This document shows, in pieces, positions 1 to 9,345 of a DNA stretch of 64,000 nt. Source of the stretch: NCEH01 sp043195195. Its GTDB lineage: Bacteria > Pseudomonadota > Alphaproteobacteria > Rhizobiales > Xanthobacteraceae. Both the position numbers and the translations under genes were made by a program. Position 1 is the first letter of the stretch; every line of letters starts with the position of its first letter. The DNA lies in contig NZ_JBAFWT010000002.1 in the NCBI RefSeq assembly GCF_043195195.1, positions 285,307 to 349,306 of the forward strand, read 5' to 3'. The notes under the pieces are model-generated. The model was not told the origin of the DNA. It was given only the letters and a program-made list of their open reading frames with translations, and searched no databases.

Positions 1-557
1 TCTTCTTTTGGATGAAGGTTGAGCAAGGTTTCGGCGACGCCGTCGTCGATCTGCAAGGCGTCGTTGAAGCGGTTGAAAAAGCCGCAGAGCGCGATGCGCA
101 GCGTCAGCTCGACGATCTGGGCCTCGGTGAAATGCGCCCGCAATTGGGTGAACACGCCGGATCGGATGCCCCAGGCGCGTTCGGTGACGAGGCGGGCATA
201 GGCGATCACCAGCCGGTCCACTTCGTCGAATGCCTCATGCTCCGCGTCGGGCAGGCTCTCCACGGCGTCGGCGGGAATGCCCTCCACCTCCAGCAAGGGG
301 GTGTGGTGGGACACGCAATAGGGGCAGGCATTGAGCTTGGAGACCACCACCACCGCCAGCTCGACATAGCGAAACGCAATGCCCTCGCGGCTGCGCAGCT
401 CCATCAGCATGCGGTAGATGTGGTCGAGGGCGGGCGGCACATGGGCGAGCACCGCCGCCTGATCGGCGAAATTGGCATAGCCGCCGGCGAATTGCTCGTA
501 GACCTTGGCGATCTCCGACGGCAGGGCACTCGGCGGCAGGGGGGTTACGCGGGGCAT
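1..557 (-). CDS. Carboxymuconolactone decarboxylase/AhpD-like protein (3' end cut by window edge)
   Basis: Reading leftward from an ATG at 557, about 185 codons are open up to the window edge. The protein carries the AhpD-type signature E-x11-C-x2-C-x3-H (E66, C78, C81, H85), which in this family is the redox-active dithiol and proton relay of alkylhydroperoxidases and carboxymuconolactone decarboxylase-like proteins. The start codon overlaps the stop of livM by one base (TGATG), so it is very likely the last visible gene of the transporter operon. The sequence does not show whether it reduces peroxides or modifies the imported substrate. Confidence 0.8.
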   Translation of the reverse strand, partial: MPRVTPLPPSALPSEIAKVYEQFAGGYANFADQAAVLAHVPPALDHIYRMLMELRSREGIAFRYVELAVVVVSKLNACPYCVSHHTPLLEVEGIPADAVESLPDAEHEAFDEVDRLVIAYARLVTERAWGIRSGVFTQLRAHFTEAQIVELTLRIALCGFFNRFNDALQIDDGVAETLLNLHPKE

Positions 558-1477
558 CAGCCTTCTCCCTTCGCGTCGGAAAAGAATTCGCCGGCACGCC
601 GGCGCGGCTCGGCCACCAGGCCCTGCGGCCGCAGGATCAGCAGCAGCACGATGCCGATGCCGATCATGCCCAGCCGCAGCGCCGAGAGCTGGGCGCCGTC
701 GATGGACGGAACGAGATCCTTGAGGAAGCGGGTGGCTTCCAGCAGCGTCATGATCGAGCCGGCGCCGAGCAGCAGTCCGAGATTGGAGCCGCGCCCCCCG
801 GCGATCACCGCCATGAAGGCATAGGCGGTGATGATGGGGGTGAACTGGCTCGGGTCGATATAGGTGAGGTAGAAGGCATGAAGCGCTCCGGCGATCCCCA
901 TCACCGCCCCGCCGACCGCGAACGCGCGCACCCGCAGGGACAGCACCGGCTTGCCCAGCGCCGAAGCGACCGTCGGATCGTCGCGCACCGCCCGCAGCAC
1001 CCGGCCGAAGGGCGAGCGCACCAGCAGTTCCAGCAGCACGAACACCACGGCGACCAGGCCGACGGCGAACGCGAGGATCACCCCGTCGCCCCCGCCCGGC
1101 GGCGTGATGTCGGCGAACGGGCGCGGGATATCGGCGATGCCGAGCGCGCCGCCGGTGAGCCAGCCTTCGTTCAGCAGCAGGATGCGCACCACTTCGCCGA
1201 AGCCGATGGTGACGATGGCGAGGTAATTCTCCTCCAGGCGGATGGAGAGCAAGGCGAGCGCCATGCTGATGGCGGCGCACAGCGCGGCGGAGACCAGCAT
1301 CGCCGGCAGCCAGCCGATATGAGGCGCGGTGATCGCGACCCCATAGGCGCCGAGGGCGACGAAGCCGGAGACGCCGAAATTCACCAGCCCGGCGAGGCCC
1401 CATTGCAGGTTCAAGGCGAGGCCGACCAGCGCCGCGACGCTGACCAGGATGACGAGGGTGACGAGATAAGCGCTCAT
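557..1477 (-). CDS. livM: Branched-chain amino acid-type ABC transporter permease (LivM family)
   Basis: A 306-residue, strongly hydrophobic inner-membrane protein with the LivM family pattern: about eight to ten membrane segments and a conserved cytoplasmic loop near residues 160-180 that would contact the ATPases. It pairs with the LivH-type permease just upstream (ATGA overlap at 1474-1477), so the two are translationally coupled. Family members import branched-chain amino acids but also urea, amides, short carboxylates or aromatic acids. No substrate-binding protein gene is in the window, so the substrate is unknown. Confidence 0.85.
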   Translation of the reverse strand: MSAYLVTLVILVSVAALVGLALNLQWGLAGLVNFGVSGFVALGAYGVAITAPHIGWLPAMLVSAALCAAISMALALLSIRLEENYLAIVTIGFGEVVRILLLNEGWLTGGALGIADIPRPFADITPPGGGDGVILAFAVGLVAVVFVLLELLVRSPFGRVLRAVRDDPTVASALGKPVLSLRVRAFAVGGAVMGIAGALHAFYLTYIDPSQFTPIITAYAFMAVIAGGRGSNLGLLLGAGSIMTLLEATRFLKDLVPSIDGAQLSALRLGMIGIGIVLLLILRPQGLVAEPRRRAGEFFSDAKGEG

Positions 1478-2334
1478 TTGCGCACCGCCTTTGCGCCGAA
1501 CAGGCCGTTGGTGCGGAACAGGAGCAGCAGCAGGATCACGGTGAAGCTCACCGCCTGCCGGTAGTTGGTGGGCAGGATGAGGGCTGACATCTCTTCCGCG
1601 ATGCCGATCATCAGCGCGCCGGCGACCGCGCCGAGCGGGCTGCCGAGGCCGCCCAGGATGGCGGCGGCAAAGATCGGGATCTGATAGTTCCAGCCCATCA
1701 GCGGATCGATGGCGCGATCGAGGCCGGCGAGCACGCCGGAGACCCCCAGCAGCGCGCCGGTGAGGGCCCAGGTGATGCGGGCGACGGTGCGCCGCTCCAC
1801 CCCGCGCACTGCGGCAAGGGAGGGATTGTCGGCCACCGCCCGCATGGCGCGCCCCAGCGGCGAGGCGGTGAGCAGCAGGTGCACCAGGATCAGCGCGACA
1901 ATGACGACGCTCGCCGTGACGATCTGCTCGTGGTTGATGCGCACGCCCTGCCAGCGGATCGGCCGGGCGAGCGTCACATCGAAGCTGCGCGCGGCATTGC
2001 CGAAGAAGAAGCGGCAGATGTTCTCCACCACCAAGGAGACCCCCATGGAGGCCACCAGCAAGGTGATGGAGCCGCGTTCGCGCAGCCGCTCGAACACCAG
2101 CATGTCGCAGAGGATGGAGGCGAGCGCCACGCTCAGCGCCGCGAAGGCGGCGGCGAGCGGCAGCGGCCAGCCGAACAGCACGTTGGCGACATAACCGGCA
2201 TAGGCGCCGAAGGTGAGCAGCGCGCCGACCGCGAAATTCGCGAATTTCAGGATGCCGAACACCAAGGTCAGCGCCAGGGCGGGCAGGGCGAGCAGCAGGC
2301 CGGTGACCAGGCCGTTGAGGAAAAGCTGTGCCAT
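1474..2334 (-). CDS. livH: Branched-chain amino acid-type ABC transporter permease (LivH family)
   Basis: A 286-residue integral membrane protein of the LivH family, the second permease of the heterodimeric channel. I chose the ATG at 2334 (reads MAQLF), one base after the livF stop; an ATG 33 bases further upstream lies inside livF and would add residues unlike the family N-terminus. It is followed by livM with a 4-base overlap. The tight spacing of livG-livF-livH-livM indicates one transcript from the promoter region right of 3837. Confidence 0.85.
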   Translation of the reverse strand: MAQLFLNGLVTGLLLALPALALTLVFGILKFANFAVGALLTFGAYAGYVANVLFGWPLPLAAAFAALSVALASILCDMLVFERLRERGSITLLVASMGVSLVVENICRFFFGNAARSFDVTLARPIRWQGVRINHEQIVTASVVIVALILVHLLLTASPLGRAMRAVADNPSLAAVRGVERRTVARITWALTGALLGVSGVLAGLDRAIDPLMGWNYQIPIFAAAILGGLGSPLGAVAGALMIGIAEEMSALILPTNYRQAVSFTVILLLLLFRTNGLFGAKAVRK

Positions 2335-2335
2335 C

Positions 2336-3069
2336 TCAAGCCGCCTTTCCGAAGAACAGGCCGGCAAGGTCGTGCGGCTTCACGTCTCCCGCCGGCGCGC
2401 GCAGGCTGAGGCGCCCGGCCACCAGCACCACCACCTCGTCGGCGATCCGAAGCGCGGCGGCCACATTCTGCTCCACCAGCACGATGGTCACGCCGGCCTC
2501 CCGCACGCGGGCGATGGCTTCCATGGTCTCCTGCACGATCTTGGGGGAGAGGCCGGCGGAGGGCTCGTCCAGCAGCAGCACCTCGGGATTGGCCAAAAGG
2601 GCGCAGGCGAATGCCAGCATCTGGCGCTGCCCGCCGGAGAGATTGCCCGCGAGCGTGCGTGGGCGGGCGGCGATCTCGGGAAACAGCGCCAGCACCCGTT
2701 CTTCCTGCTCCTTGCCGATGCCGGGCCGGCCGCGCAGGAATTCGGTGGCGAGCTTCAGGTTTTCGCGGATCGACAGGGAGCGGAAGACATTGGCTTCCTG
2801 CGGCACATAGGCGAGGCCGGAGAACACGCGCTTTGCCGGCGAGAGCTGGGTGACATCGCGGCCGGTTACCGCGATCGCGCCGGCGCGGACCTTCAAGAGC
2901 CCGGCGATGGTCTTGATGAAGCTGGATTTTCCCGAACCATTGGGGCCGATGACGGCGACGATGGTTTCCGGCTTCTGGGCGAAATCGATACCGCACACGA
3001 TATCGCCGCCGCGCCCGTAGCCGGCGCGCAGGCCTTCGACCTGGAGGGCGTTTGTGGGGCTGGTTTCCA

Positions 3070-3070
<1 letters not shown>
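2336..3070 (-). CDS. livF: ABC transporter ATP-binding protein (LivF family)
   Basis: A 244-residue ABC ATPase with Walker A (GPNGSGKS), signature LSGGQ and Walker B (LLLDEPS), of the LivF type. It powers the LivHM channel together with LivG. The ATG at 3070 overlaps the livG stop (TGATG), marking translational coupling. The reading frame stays open upstream, but that part is antisense to nothing useful and overlaps livG in another frame, so the coupled start is preferred. Confidence 0.88.
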
Positions 3071-3837
<767 letters not shown>

Positions 3838-3918
3838 TCAATTATCCCCTATTTCCATCGATTTTATTAATTATTTTATCGCCGCGTGTCGACTGCCCTT
3901 TTTGGTTGCACATCGGTG

Positions 3919-3934
3919 TTTGATTCAGATCAAA
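3919..3934. promoter_or_regulatory. FNR/FixK-like palindrome (could also be a LysR T-N11-A box)
   Basis: TTTGATTCAGATCAAA is a perfect 6+4+6 inverted repeat containing TTGAT-N4-ATCAA, the exact consensus recognised by FNR/Anr/FixK-type regulators. It also fits the loose LysR T-N11-A pattern. It lies in the livG/lysR divergent gap, about 90 bases upstream of livG and 115 upstream of lysR. The surrounding 200 bases are much more AT-rich than the neighbouring genes. Which protein binds here cannot be read from the sequence. Confidence 0.55.
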
Positions 3935-4047
3935 TTTTGCGCAGTTGCCTATGCGGTAAGCAATATTGGCGAAGTTGTTATAAATTAAACCCTGGATGAG
4001 TGAAGTAATCAAATTTATATTGCTTTGCGAAAAGCCAAATAATATTT

Positions 4048-4944
4048 ATGCAAAGAATGACCCGTCCCCTCGAAATCACCCTGTTGCGCACCTTCGTGAT
4101 GCTCGTCCAGGAACAGAGCGTGACCCGTGTCGCCCGCAAGCTGAACCGCACCCAGCCGGCCATCAGCCTGCAGGTGAAGCGGCTTGAGGAGGCGGCGGGC
4201 CGCGCTTTGTTCGAGCCGGATTTGCGGCACCTGCGGCTGTCGCGCCATGGCGAGATGCTGCTGCCCTACGCGCGCACCGTGCTGCGCATGCATGAGGAGG
4301 CGTGCCTGCGCCTCGCGGCCGAGGAGATCGAGGGGCGCGTCACGCTCGGCTGTCCCGATCTCTATGCCGCCTTCCTGCTGCCCGAGACCCTGGCGAGCTT
4401 CCGTGCCAGCTATCCCGGCGTGGAGGTGACGGTGCGCTGCGCGCTGTCGCGGCAATTGGCGCAGGACATGAGCGATGGCGTGATCGACATCGCGATCGCC
4501 ACCCGCATGCCGGGCGTGGCGCCGAACGTGGGGCGTGGCACGGTTCTGCGGGCGGAGCCGCTGGTCTGGCTCGGCGCGGCCGACGGGAACGCCCATCTCG
4601 ACGACCCGCTGCCGCTCGCCATGCTGCCGGAGGGCAATCTCTATCGCGATTATGCCCTGGCGGGACTGAACGAGCAGGGACGGCCCTGGCGCATCGCCTG
4701 CGTCTCGGAAAGCATTGCCGGTCTCCAGGCCATGGCGCTGGCGGATGCCGCCATCATCGTGCTCGCCGATTCGGTGCGCTCCACCGGGCTGGTGCGCCTC
4801 GGCGCGGCGGACGGACTGCCGGCGCTGCCCTCGGTGGATCTGATCCTCTGGGAGCGCCAGCCCGGCCTGCTTCAGGCGGCGGATTATCTCGCCGCCCACA
4901 TCGCGCGCAACGTCAGCGCCGAGCGCTCGCGCGTGCGGGCCTGA
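4048..4944 (+). CDS. LysR-family transcriptional regulator
   Basis: A 298-residue LysR regulator: an N-terminal winged helix-turn-helix (roughly residues 8-65, with the TQPAISLQVKRLE recognition region) and a substrate-binding-like effector domain from about residue 95. It is divergent from the liv operon, the usual arrangement for a local regulator responding to the transported compound. Start choice is uncertain: ATG at 4048 or the one at 4057 (reads MTRPLEIT) are both possible, and neither has a strong Shine-Dalgarno sequence. Confidence 0.88.
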   Translation: MQRMTRPLEITLLRTFVMLVQEQSVTRVARKLNRTQPAISLQVKRLEEAAGRALFEPDLRHLRLSRHGEMLLPYARTVLRMHEEACLRLAAEEIEGRVTLGCPDLYAAFLLPETLASFRASYPGVEVTVRCALSRQLAQDMSDGVIDIAIATRMPGVAPNVGRGTVLRAEPLVWLGAADGNAHLDDPLPLAMLPEGNLYRDYALAGLNEQGRPWRIACVSESIAGLQAMALADAAIIVLADSVRSTGLVRLGAADGLPALPSVDLILWERQPGLLQAADYLAAHIARNVSAERSRVRA

Positions 4945-5081
4945 CGCCTCAATTTTTCCGTTGATGCAGGGATCGCCACGCGGGCGGTGACCGGGGATGA
5001 TGCGACATCTCCCCTCATTGTCCGGGTGAATTGAATGTATATTATGTGCAGTCAAGTACGGCTTAATGACTGGATATAATC

Positions 5082-5477
5082 ATGTCCACCCAATCCTGGC
5101 CCCCGCTGTCCCCGCTTCAGACCGGCTTGCGGGGCCGGTGCCCGCGCTGCGGGCAGGGGCATTTGTTCAAGGGCTTCCTCACGCTGGCGCCGAAGTGCGA
5201 GGTCTGCGGGCTCGACTATTCCTTCGCCGATCCCGCCGACGGTCCCGCCTTCTTCGTCATCATCTTCGGCTGCCTGCCCTCGACCCTGTTCGCCATCTGG
5301 CTGGAAATGGTCTATCAGGCGCCCTATTGGGTGCATCTGGTGACCACCCTGCCGCTGCTCCTGCTCACCTGCATTCCGCCCCTGCGGCCGCTGAAGGGCT
5401 GGCTGGTGGCCAGCCAATATTTCTACAAGGCCGAGGAGGGCAGGCTCATCCCGCTGCCCAAGGCGCCTGCCGAGTGA
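5082..5477 (+). CDS. DUF983 family membrane protein
   Basis: A 131-residue protein with an N-terminal zinc-ribbon-like region holding two Cys pairs (CPRCG near residue 20 and CEVCG near residue 39), then two hydrophobic segments at about residues 55-75 and 84-100. This layout is that of DUF983, a family common in alphaproteobacteria and often found near cytochrome c oxidase assembly genes. No oxidase gene is adjacent here. Function unknown; probably an inner-membrane protein. It is convergent with the cupin gene. Confidence 0.8.
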   Translation: MSTQSWPPLSPLQTGLRGRCPRCGQGHLFKGFLTLAPKCEVCGLDYSFADPADGPAFFVIIFGCLPSTLFAIWLEMVYQAPYWVHLVTTLPLLLLTCIPPLRPLKGWLVASQYFYKAEEGRLIPLPKAPAE

Positions 5478-5504
5478 TCGTATTGCGCGGCTTTATTGAC
5501 TGCA

Positions 5505-5999
5505 TCATGCGGCAGGCGGCAGCAAAGTGATTCCATAGCGCTCCGCGACTTCCACCAGCTTCGGCACGTCCGGGGGCGCGGGCGGCGGAAAGGCGAGGGG
5601 ACCGGATACCGGCTCGCCCGCCGCCAGGAAGAATTGCTCGTGCAGGCCGCCCGGCACGTTGATGATCAGCATGCGCGCCGTTTCGGCCCCGGCATTTCGG
5701 AACCCGTGGGCGGTGCCGCGCGGCATATAGACGAAAGAGCCCGGTCCATGCCGGGCGGTCGCGCCGTCGCGGAACACCTCGTATTCCCCTTCCAGAACAT
5801 AAAACGCCTCCGCGTCCTCGCTGTGGACATGAGGCGGCGTGAACGCACCCGGCGCGGTCGCGGCTTCGACAAGGGAATAGTTTCCCTCGGTCTGCGCCGC
5901 GATGCCTTTGAAGGTGACGATCGTGCCGAGCAGATGAATGGACGACCCAACGCGCGGGGGCGCCGCAGTGGCAAGCGCGGCTGGAGATAGAAGTGTCAC
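5505..5999 (-). CDS. Cupin-domain protein
   Basis: A 164-residue single-domain cupin. The first cupin motif is visible around residues 56-76 (PPHVHSEDAEAFYVLEGEYE) and the second around residues 86-105 (PRGTAHGFRNAG), supplying His and Glu residues that normally hold a metal. The start is a GTG at 5999, with AAGG just upstream. It is divergent from a TetR regulator, and the gap between them contains a symmetrical operator candidate, so the two probably form a small repressor-enzyme unit. Substrate unknown. Confidence 0.82.
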   Translation of the reverse strand: MTLLSPAALATAAPPRVGSSIHLLGTIVTFKGIAAQTEGNYSLVEAATAPGAFTPPHVHSEDAEAFYVLEGEYEVFRDGATARHGPGSFVYMPRGTAHGFRNAGAETARMLIINVPGGLHEQFFLAAGEPVSGPLAFPPPAPPDVPKLVEVAERYGITLLPPAA

Positions 6000-6033
6000 G
6001 CCTTGTGCCCTTTCCCAAATTTTGATACAAAAA

Positions 6034-6060
6034 TCTCATAACGAGACAATCGTCTCATAA
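6034..6060. promoter_or_regulatory. Candidate TetR operator between cupin and tetR genes
   Basis: The octamer TCTCATAA occurs twice (6034-6041 and 6053-6060, 19 bases apart), and a hyphenated palindrome GAGAC-N4-GTCTC sits between and across them (6043-6056). The element lies 35 bases upstream of the cupin start and 11 bases upstream of the tetR start, where a bound repressor would block both genes. Assignment to the TetR protein is inferred from position and symmetry. Confidence 0.5.
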
Positions 6061-6070
6061 GAGGTTTGAT

Positions 6071-6667
6071 TTGGATCGTCAACCGTCCGGCGAACGGGTC
6101 GCGCAGAAGCAGCGGACGCGCGCCGCCCTTCTGGCCGCCGCGCGTCGTCTCCTGGCCGAGGGCCGCTCCCCCACCGTGGGCGAGGCCGCCGATGCCGCAG
6201 CGATTTCGCGCGCCACGGCCTATCGCTATTTCTCAACGCCCGAGGCCTTGGCGCAGGAGGCCTTGCTCGATGCCATCGCCGCCGAAATGGAGGGCGTGAT
6301 GCTCGATCCCAGCCTCACGGCCCTGCCGGCTGCCCGCCAGGCGGAGGAGGTGGTGGCGAGCGTGCTGGCCATGGTGCTGCGGCACGAGGCGCTGTTCCGC
6401 AGCTACCTCGCGCTGGCGGCCCCCGGCGAAGGGGCGAGCCGGGGCGGAAGGCGGGTGCGCTGGCTCTCGGACGCTTTGGCCGGCATCGCCGCCGCCATGC
6501 CGGCACTGGCCTTCGCCCGGCTGGTGAATGCCCTGTCGCTGCTGGCGGGCATCGAAACGGTGGTGGTCCTGAAGGATGTGTGCGGCCTCGACGACGCGCA
6601 GATCACCGACACCGCGCGCTGGATGGCGCGGCTGCTGGTGGCGGGCTCCCTGCCGCCCGAGACATAA
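6071..6667 (+). CDS. TetR-family transcriptional regulator
   Basis: A 198-residue TetR regulator with an N-terminal helix-turn-helix (about residues 10-56, ending in ISRATAYRYFSTPEAL, typical of the family) and a helical C-terminal ligand domain. The start is a TTG at 6071 with AGAGG six bases upstream; no better ATG exists in frame near the DNA-binding domain. It is divergent from the cupin gene and probably represses it and itself through the element at 6034-6060. Confidence 0.85.
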   Translation: MDRQPSGERVAQKQRTRAALLAAARRLLAEGRSPTVGEAADAAAISRATAYRYFSTPEALAQEALLDAIAAEMEGVMLDPSLTALPAARQAEEVVASVLAMVLRHEALFRSYLALAAPGEGASRGGRRVRWLSDALAGIAAAMPALAFARLVNALSLLAGIETVVVLKDVCGLDDAQITDTARWMARLLVAGSLPPET

Positions 6668-6703
6668 CCGCCCCGGCGTCAGGTCGGCGGGCGGGGCGTG
6701 ACG

Positions 6704-7804
6704 TCAGCAGTTGGGGACGGGCGTGACGCGGCCGTCGAGGCGCAGGCGGTTCACATGGCCCATCTTGCGGCCGGGGCGTGCCTCGTCCTTGCCATAGAGA
6801 TGCAGATGGGCGCCCGGCTCCGCCAGGATCTTCGCCCAGTCGTCCGCGTCGGCGCCGATGAGGTTCCGCATCTGCACTTCGCCGAGGCGGGCGGGATCGC
6901 CGAGCGGCCAGCCGGCGATGGCGCGCACATGCTGCTCGAACTGGCTGGTGACGGCGCCGTCCTGCGTCCAATGCCCGGAATTGTGCACGCGCGGGGCGAT
7001 CTCATTGACGATCACCCGCTCGCCCGAGGCGCTGGAGGTGATGAACAATTCCACCGCGAACACGCCGACATAGGAGAGCGCGCCGGCGATCTTGCAGGCG
7101 ATGGCGTGGGCGTGCTCCGATGCCTGCCGGGTCATGGCGGCGGGCACGGTCGAGGTGTGCAGAATGTGGTCGCGGTGCACATTCTCGGTCACGTCATAGG
7201 CCGCGAACGCATCGTCCACGCAGCGCGCCGCGATCACGGAGACCTCGCGCTCGAAGGTGACGAAGCCTTCCAGGATCGCGCTCTGCGCCCCGATGGCGTG
7301 CCAGGCGGCGCGCAGATCATCGCCGGGGCGGAGCGTCACCTGTCCCTTGCCGTCATAGCCGAAGCGGCGGGTCTTCAGCACCGCCGGCAGGCCGATGGCG
7401 ACAACCGCCGCTTCCAGGCCGGCGAAATCGTCCACGGCGGCGAAGGGCGCGGTCTCGATGCCGAGGTCGCGCACGAAGCTCTTTTCCAGCAGGCGGTCCT
7501 GGGTGATCGCCAGCGCCTTGGTGCCCGGCCGCACCGGCACGCGGGCGGCCAGGAATTCGGCGGTGGCCAGCGGCACATTTTCGAATTCATAGGTGACGAC
7601 ATCGCTCACCCGCGCCAGTTCGGCGAGGGCGGCCTCGTCGTCATAGCCGGCGCAGATATGGCCGGCGGCCACCTGAAAGGCGGGGCTGTCCGTATCGGGG
7701 CACAGGATCTGGGTCTTGAGGCCGAGCTGGGCCGCCGAAAGGGCGATCATGCGGCCGAGCTGTCCCCCGCCGAGGATGCCGATGGTGGAACCGGGCTTGA
7801 GCAT
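6704..7804 (-). CDS. purK: N5-carboxyaminoimidazole ribonucleotide synthase
   Basis: A 366-residue ATP-grasp enzyme that carboxylates aminoimidazole ribonucleotide with ATP and bicarbonate in purine synthesis. The N-terminus shows the PurK glycine loop (GILGGGQLGRM), and the central region matches the ATP-grasp fold. It follows purE by three bases, the usual purE-purK pair, so the product is handed directly to PurE. Confidence 0.95.
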   Translation of the reverse strand: MLKPGSTIGILGGGQLGRMIALSAAQLGLKTQILCPDTDSPAFQVAAGHICAGYDDEAALAELARVSDVVTYEFENVPLATAEFLAARVPVRPGTKALAITQDRLLEKSFVRDLGIETAPFAAVDDFAGLEAAVVAIGLPAVLKTRRFGYDGKGQVTLRPGDDLRAAWHAIGAQSAILEGFVTFEREVSVIAARCVDDAFAAYDVTENVHRDHILHTSTVPAAMTRQASEHAHAIACKIAGALSYVGVFAVELFITSSASGERVIVNEIAPRVHNSGHWTQDGAVTSQFEQHVRAIAGWPLGDPARLGEVQMRNLIGADADDWAKILAEPGAHLHLYGKDEARPGRKMGHVNRLRLDGRVTPVPNC

Positions 7805-7807
7805 GGA

Positions 7808-8299
7808 TCAGACCGGCCGTTCCGTGACTGCGGCGGTGCGTGCGGCGCGATAGGCATCGAGCCGCGCCGCGAGGGCTTCGTCGCTGAGCGCCAGTACGGC
7901 GGCGGCGAGCAAGGCGGCGTTGGTGGCCCCGGCCTTGCCGATGGCGAGCGTGCCCACGGGAACCCCGGCCGGCATCTGGACGATGGAATGCAGGCTGTCC
8001 ATGCCCGACATGGCTTTCGATTCCACCGGCACGCCGAACACCGGCAGCGGGGTCAGCGCCGCCACCATGCCCGGCAGATGGGCCGCGCCGCCCGCGCCCG
8101 CGATGATCACCTTGAAGCCTTCCGCTTTCGCCCCCTTGGCGAAGGCGAACATGCGCTCAGGCGTGCGGTGCGCGGAGACGATGCGCACATCATTGCCGAT
8201 CTCGAGTGCTGCGAGCGTTTCCACAGCGTGCCGCATGGTCTCCCAGTCCGACTGGCTGCCCATGATGACGGCCACCGGCCGCGAACCCATATCGTTCAT
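7808..8299 (-). CDS. purE: N5-carboxyaminoimidazole ribonucleotide mutase
   Basis: A 163-residue class I PurE, which moves the carboxylate of N5-CAIR to give CAIR in purine synthesis. The family motifs GSQSDWETM near residue 14 and AGGAAHLPGM near residue 69 (substrate loop with the catalytic His) are present. It is the first gene of the purEK pair; the gap to the lipid A cluster on its right is 86 bases. Confidence 0.95.
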   Translation of the reverse strand: MNDMGSRPVAVIMGSQSDWETMRHAVETLAALEIGNDVRIVSAHRTPERMFAFAKGAKAEGFKVIIAGAGGAAHLPGMVAALTPLPVFGVPVESKAMSGMDSLHSIVQMPAGVPVGTLAIGKAGATNAALLAAAVLALSDEALAARLDAYRAARTAAVTERPV

Positions 8300-8385
8300 C
8301 CCCGAAAAAAGGAAAGCGCGGCTTTATAGGATAAGGGATCGAGGGGCAAGGGCATGGGGCGAGCGACGCCGCCTCGGCGCAGGCA

Positions 8386-9321
8386 TTATCGCCAGCGCCG
8401 GTGCAGCCAGAGCCATTGGCCGGGATATTCGCGCACCCAGTCCTCGATCACATCCGTGACCGCCTGCATGGCCCCCTGTACGTCGATACGCCCATCGGCA
8501 TCGCGCGGCAGGATGACCTCTTCGGTGATCTCGATGCGGAACCGCCCCTTGGGCAGGCGGATCACGCGCATGCCGTGCACCGGGCATTCGAACTGCCGCG
8601 CGAGGCGCGCGAGCGTCGGATTGGTGGGGCAGGGGCGGCCGAAGAAATCCACGCTCACGCCCTGGCCCCAATATTGATCCACCAGCATGCCGATATGCTG
8701 GCCTTCTTCCAGCATGCGCGCCATCTGGCGGCCGGCATTGCGGTTGGCGCGGATCAGGCCGGGCATGGTTTCCGCCCGCATGTCCTCGATCAGCTTGGCC
8801 GCCTTCTTGATGTTGGGCGCGCGATACAGCACGCCCCCCTTCACCCCGAGCTTGCCGCCGGTGATGGCGTTCAATTCCCAATTGCCGGTGTGGGAGGTGA
8901 AGAACAGGGCCGGCTTGCCGTCGTCCCGCAGGCGGGCCATCACCTCGGTGCCGACGATCTCGATGCGTCCGTTGCCGGGATGCACCGGGTCGTAATCCCA
9001 GATCCGGTCGAGATGGGCGAATTCCGCCGACATGCGGCCGAGATTGTCCCACACCCCATCCAGGATGCGGCGGATCTCGGCGTCGCTCTTGTGGGGGAAG
9101 GCGCGGCGCAGGTTGTCCCGCGCCACCCGGCTCACCAGGAAGAACGGGCCCAGCAGGCGGGCGAGCGTGCTCACCACCGCCGAGGACCAGGAGATGGGAA
9201 AAAGGCGGGACCACCACACCAGCACCCGCACGAAGCCGACGATGATGCTCTCGGCGATGGGGGCAAGCGCGCGGCGAATGCGCCGCAGGAAGCGGCCCCA
9301 CAAGATCTTCAGCGGCGACAC
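8386..9321 (-). CDS. lpxXL: Lipid A late acyltransferase (very-long-chain acyl, LpxXL-like)
   Basis: A 311-residue member of the LpxL/HtrB acyltransferase family, with one N-terminal membrane-anchor segment (about residues 25-45) and the catalytic H-x4-E motif HTGNWE near residue 144. In rhizobia the homologue at the end of the acpXL cluster transfers 27-hydroxyoctacosanoate from AcpXL to lipid A; this gene has the same position, so the same role is inferred. It is last in the seven-gene cluster, 24 bases after the MDR reductase. Confidence 0.82.
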   Translation of the reverse strand: MSPLKILWGRFLRRIRRALAPIAESIIVGFVRVLVWWSRLFPISWSSAVVSTLARLLGPFFLVSRVARDNLRRAFPHKSDAEIRRILDGVWDNLGRMSAEFAHLDRIWDYDPVHPGNGRIEIVGTEVMARLRDDGKPALFFTSHTGNWELNAITGGKLGVKGGVLYRAPNIKKAAKLIEDMRAETMPGLIRANRNAGRQMARMLEEGQHIGMLVDQYWGQGVSVDFFGRPCPTNPTLARLARQFECPVHGMRVIRLPKGRFRIEITEEVILPRDADGRIDVQGAMQAVTDVIEDWVREYPGQWLWLHRRWR

Positions 9322-9345
9322 GGCCGGTTTCCTCGCGGTGGGTCT

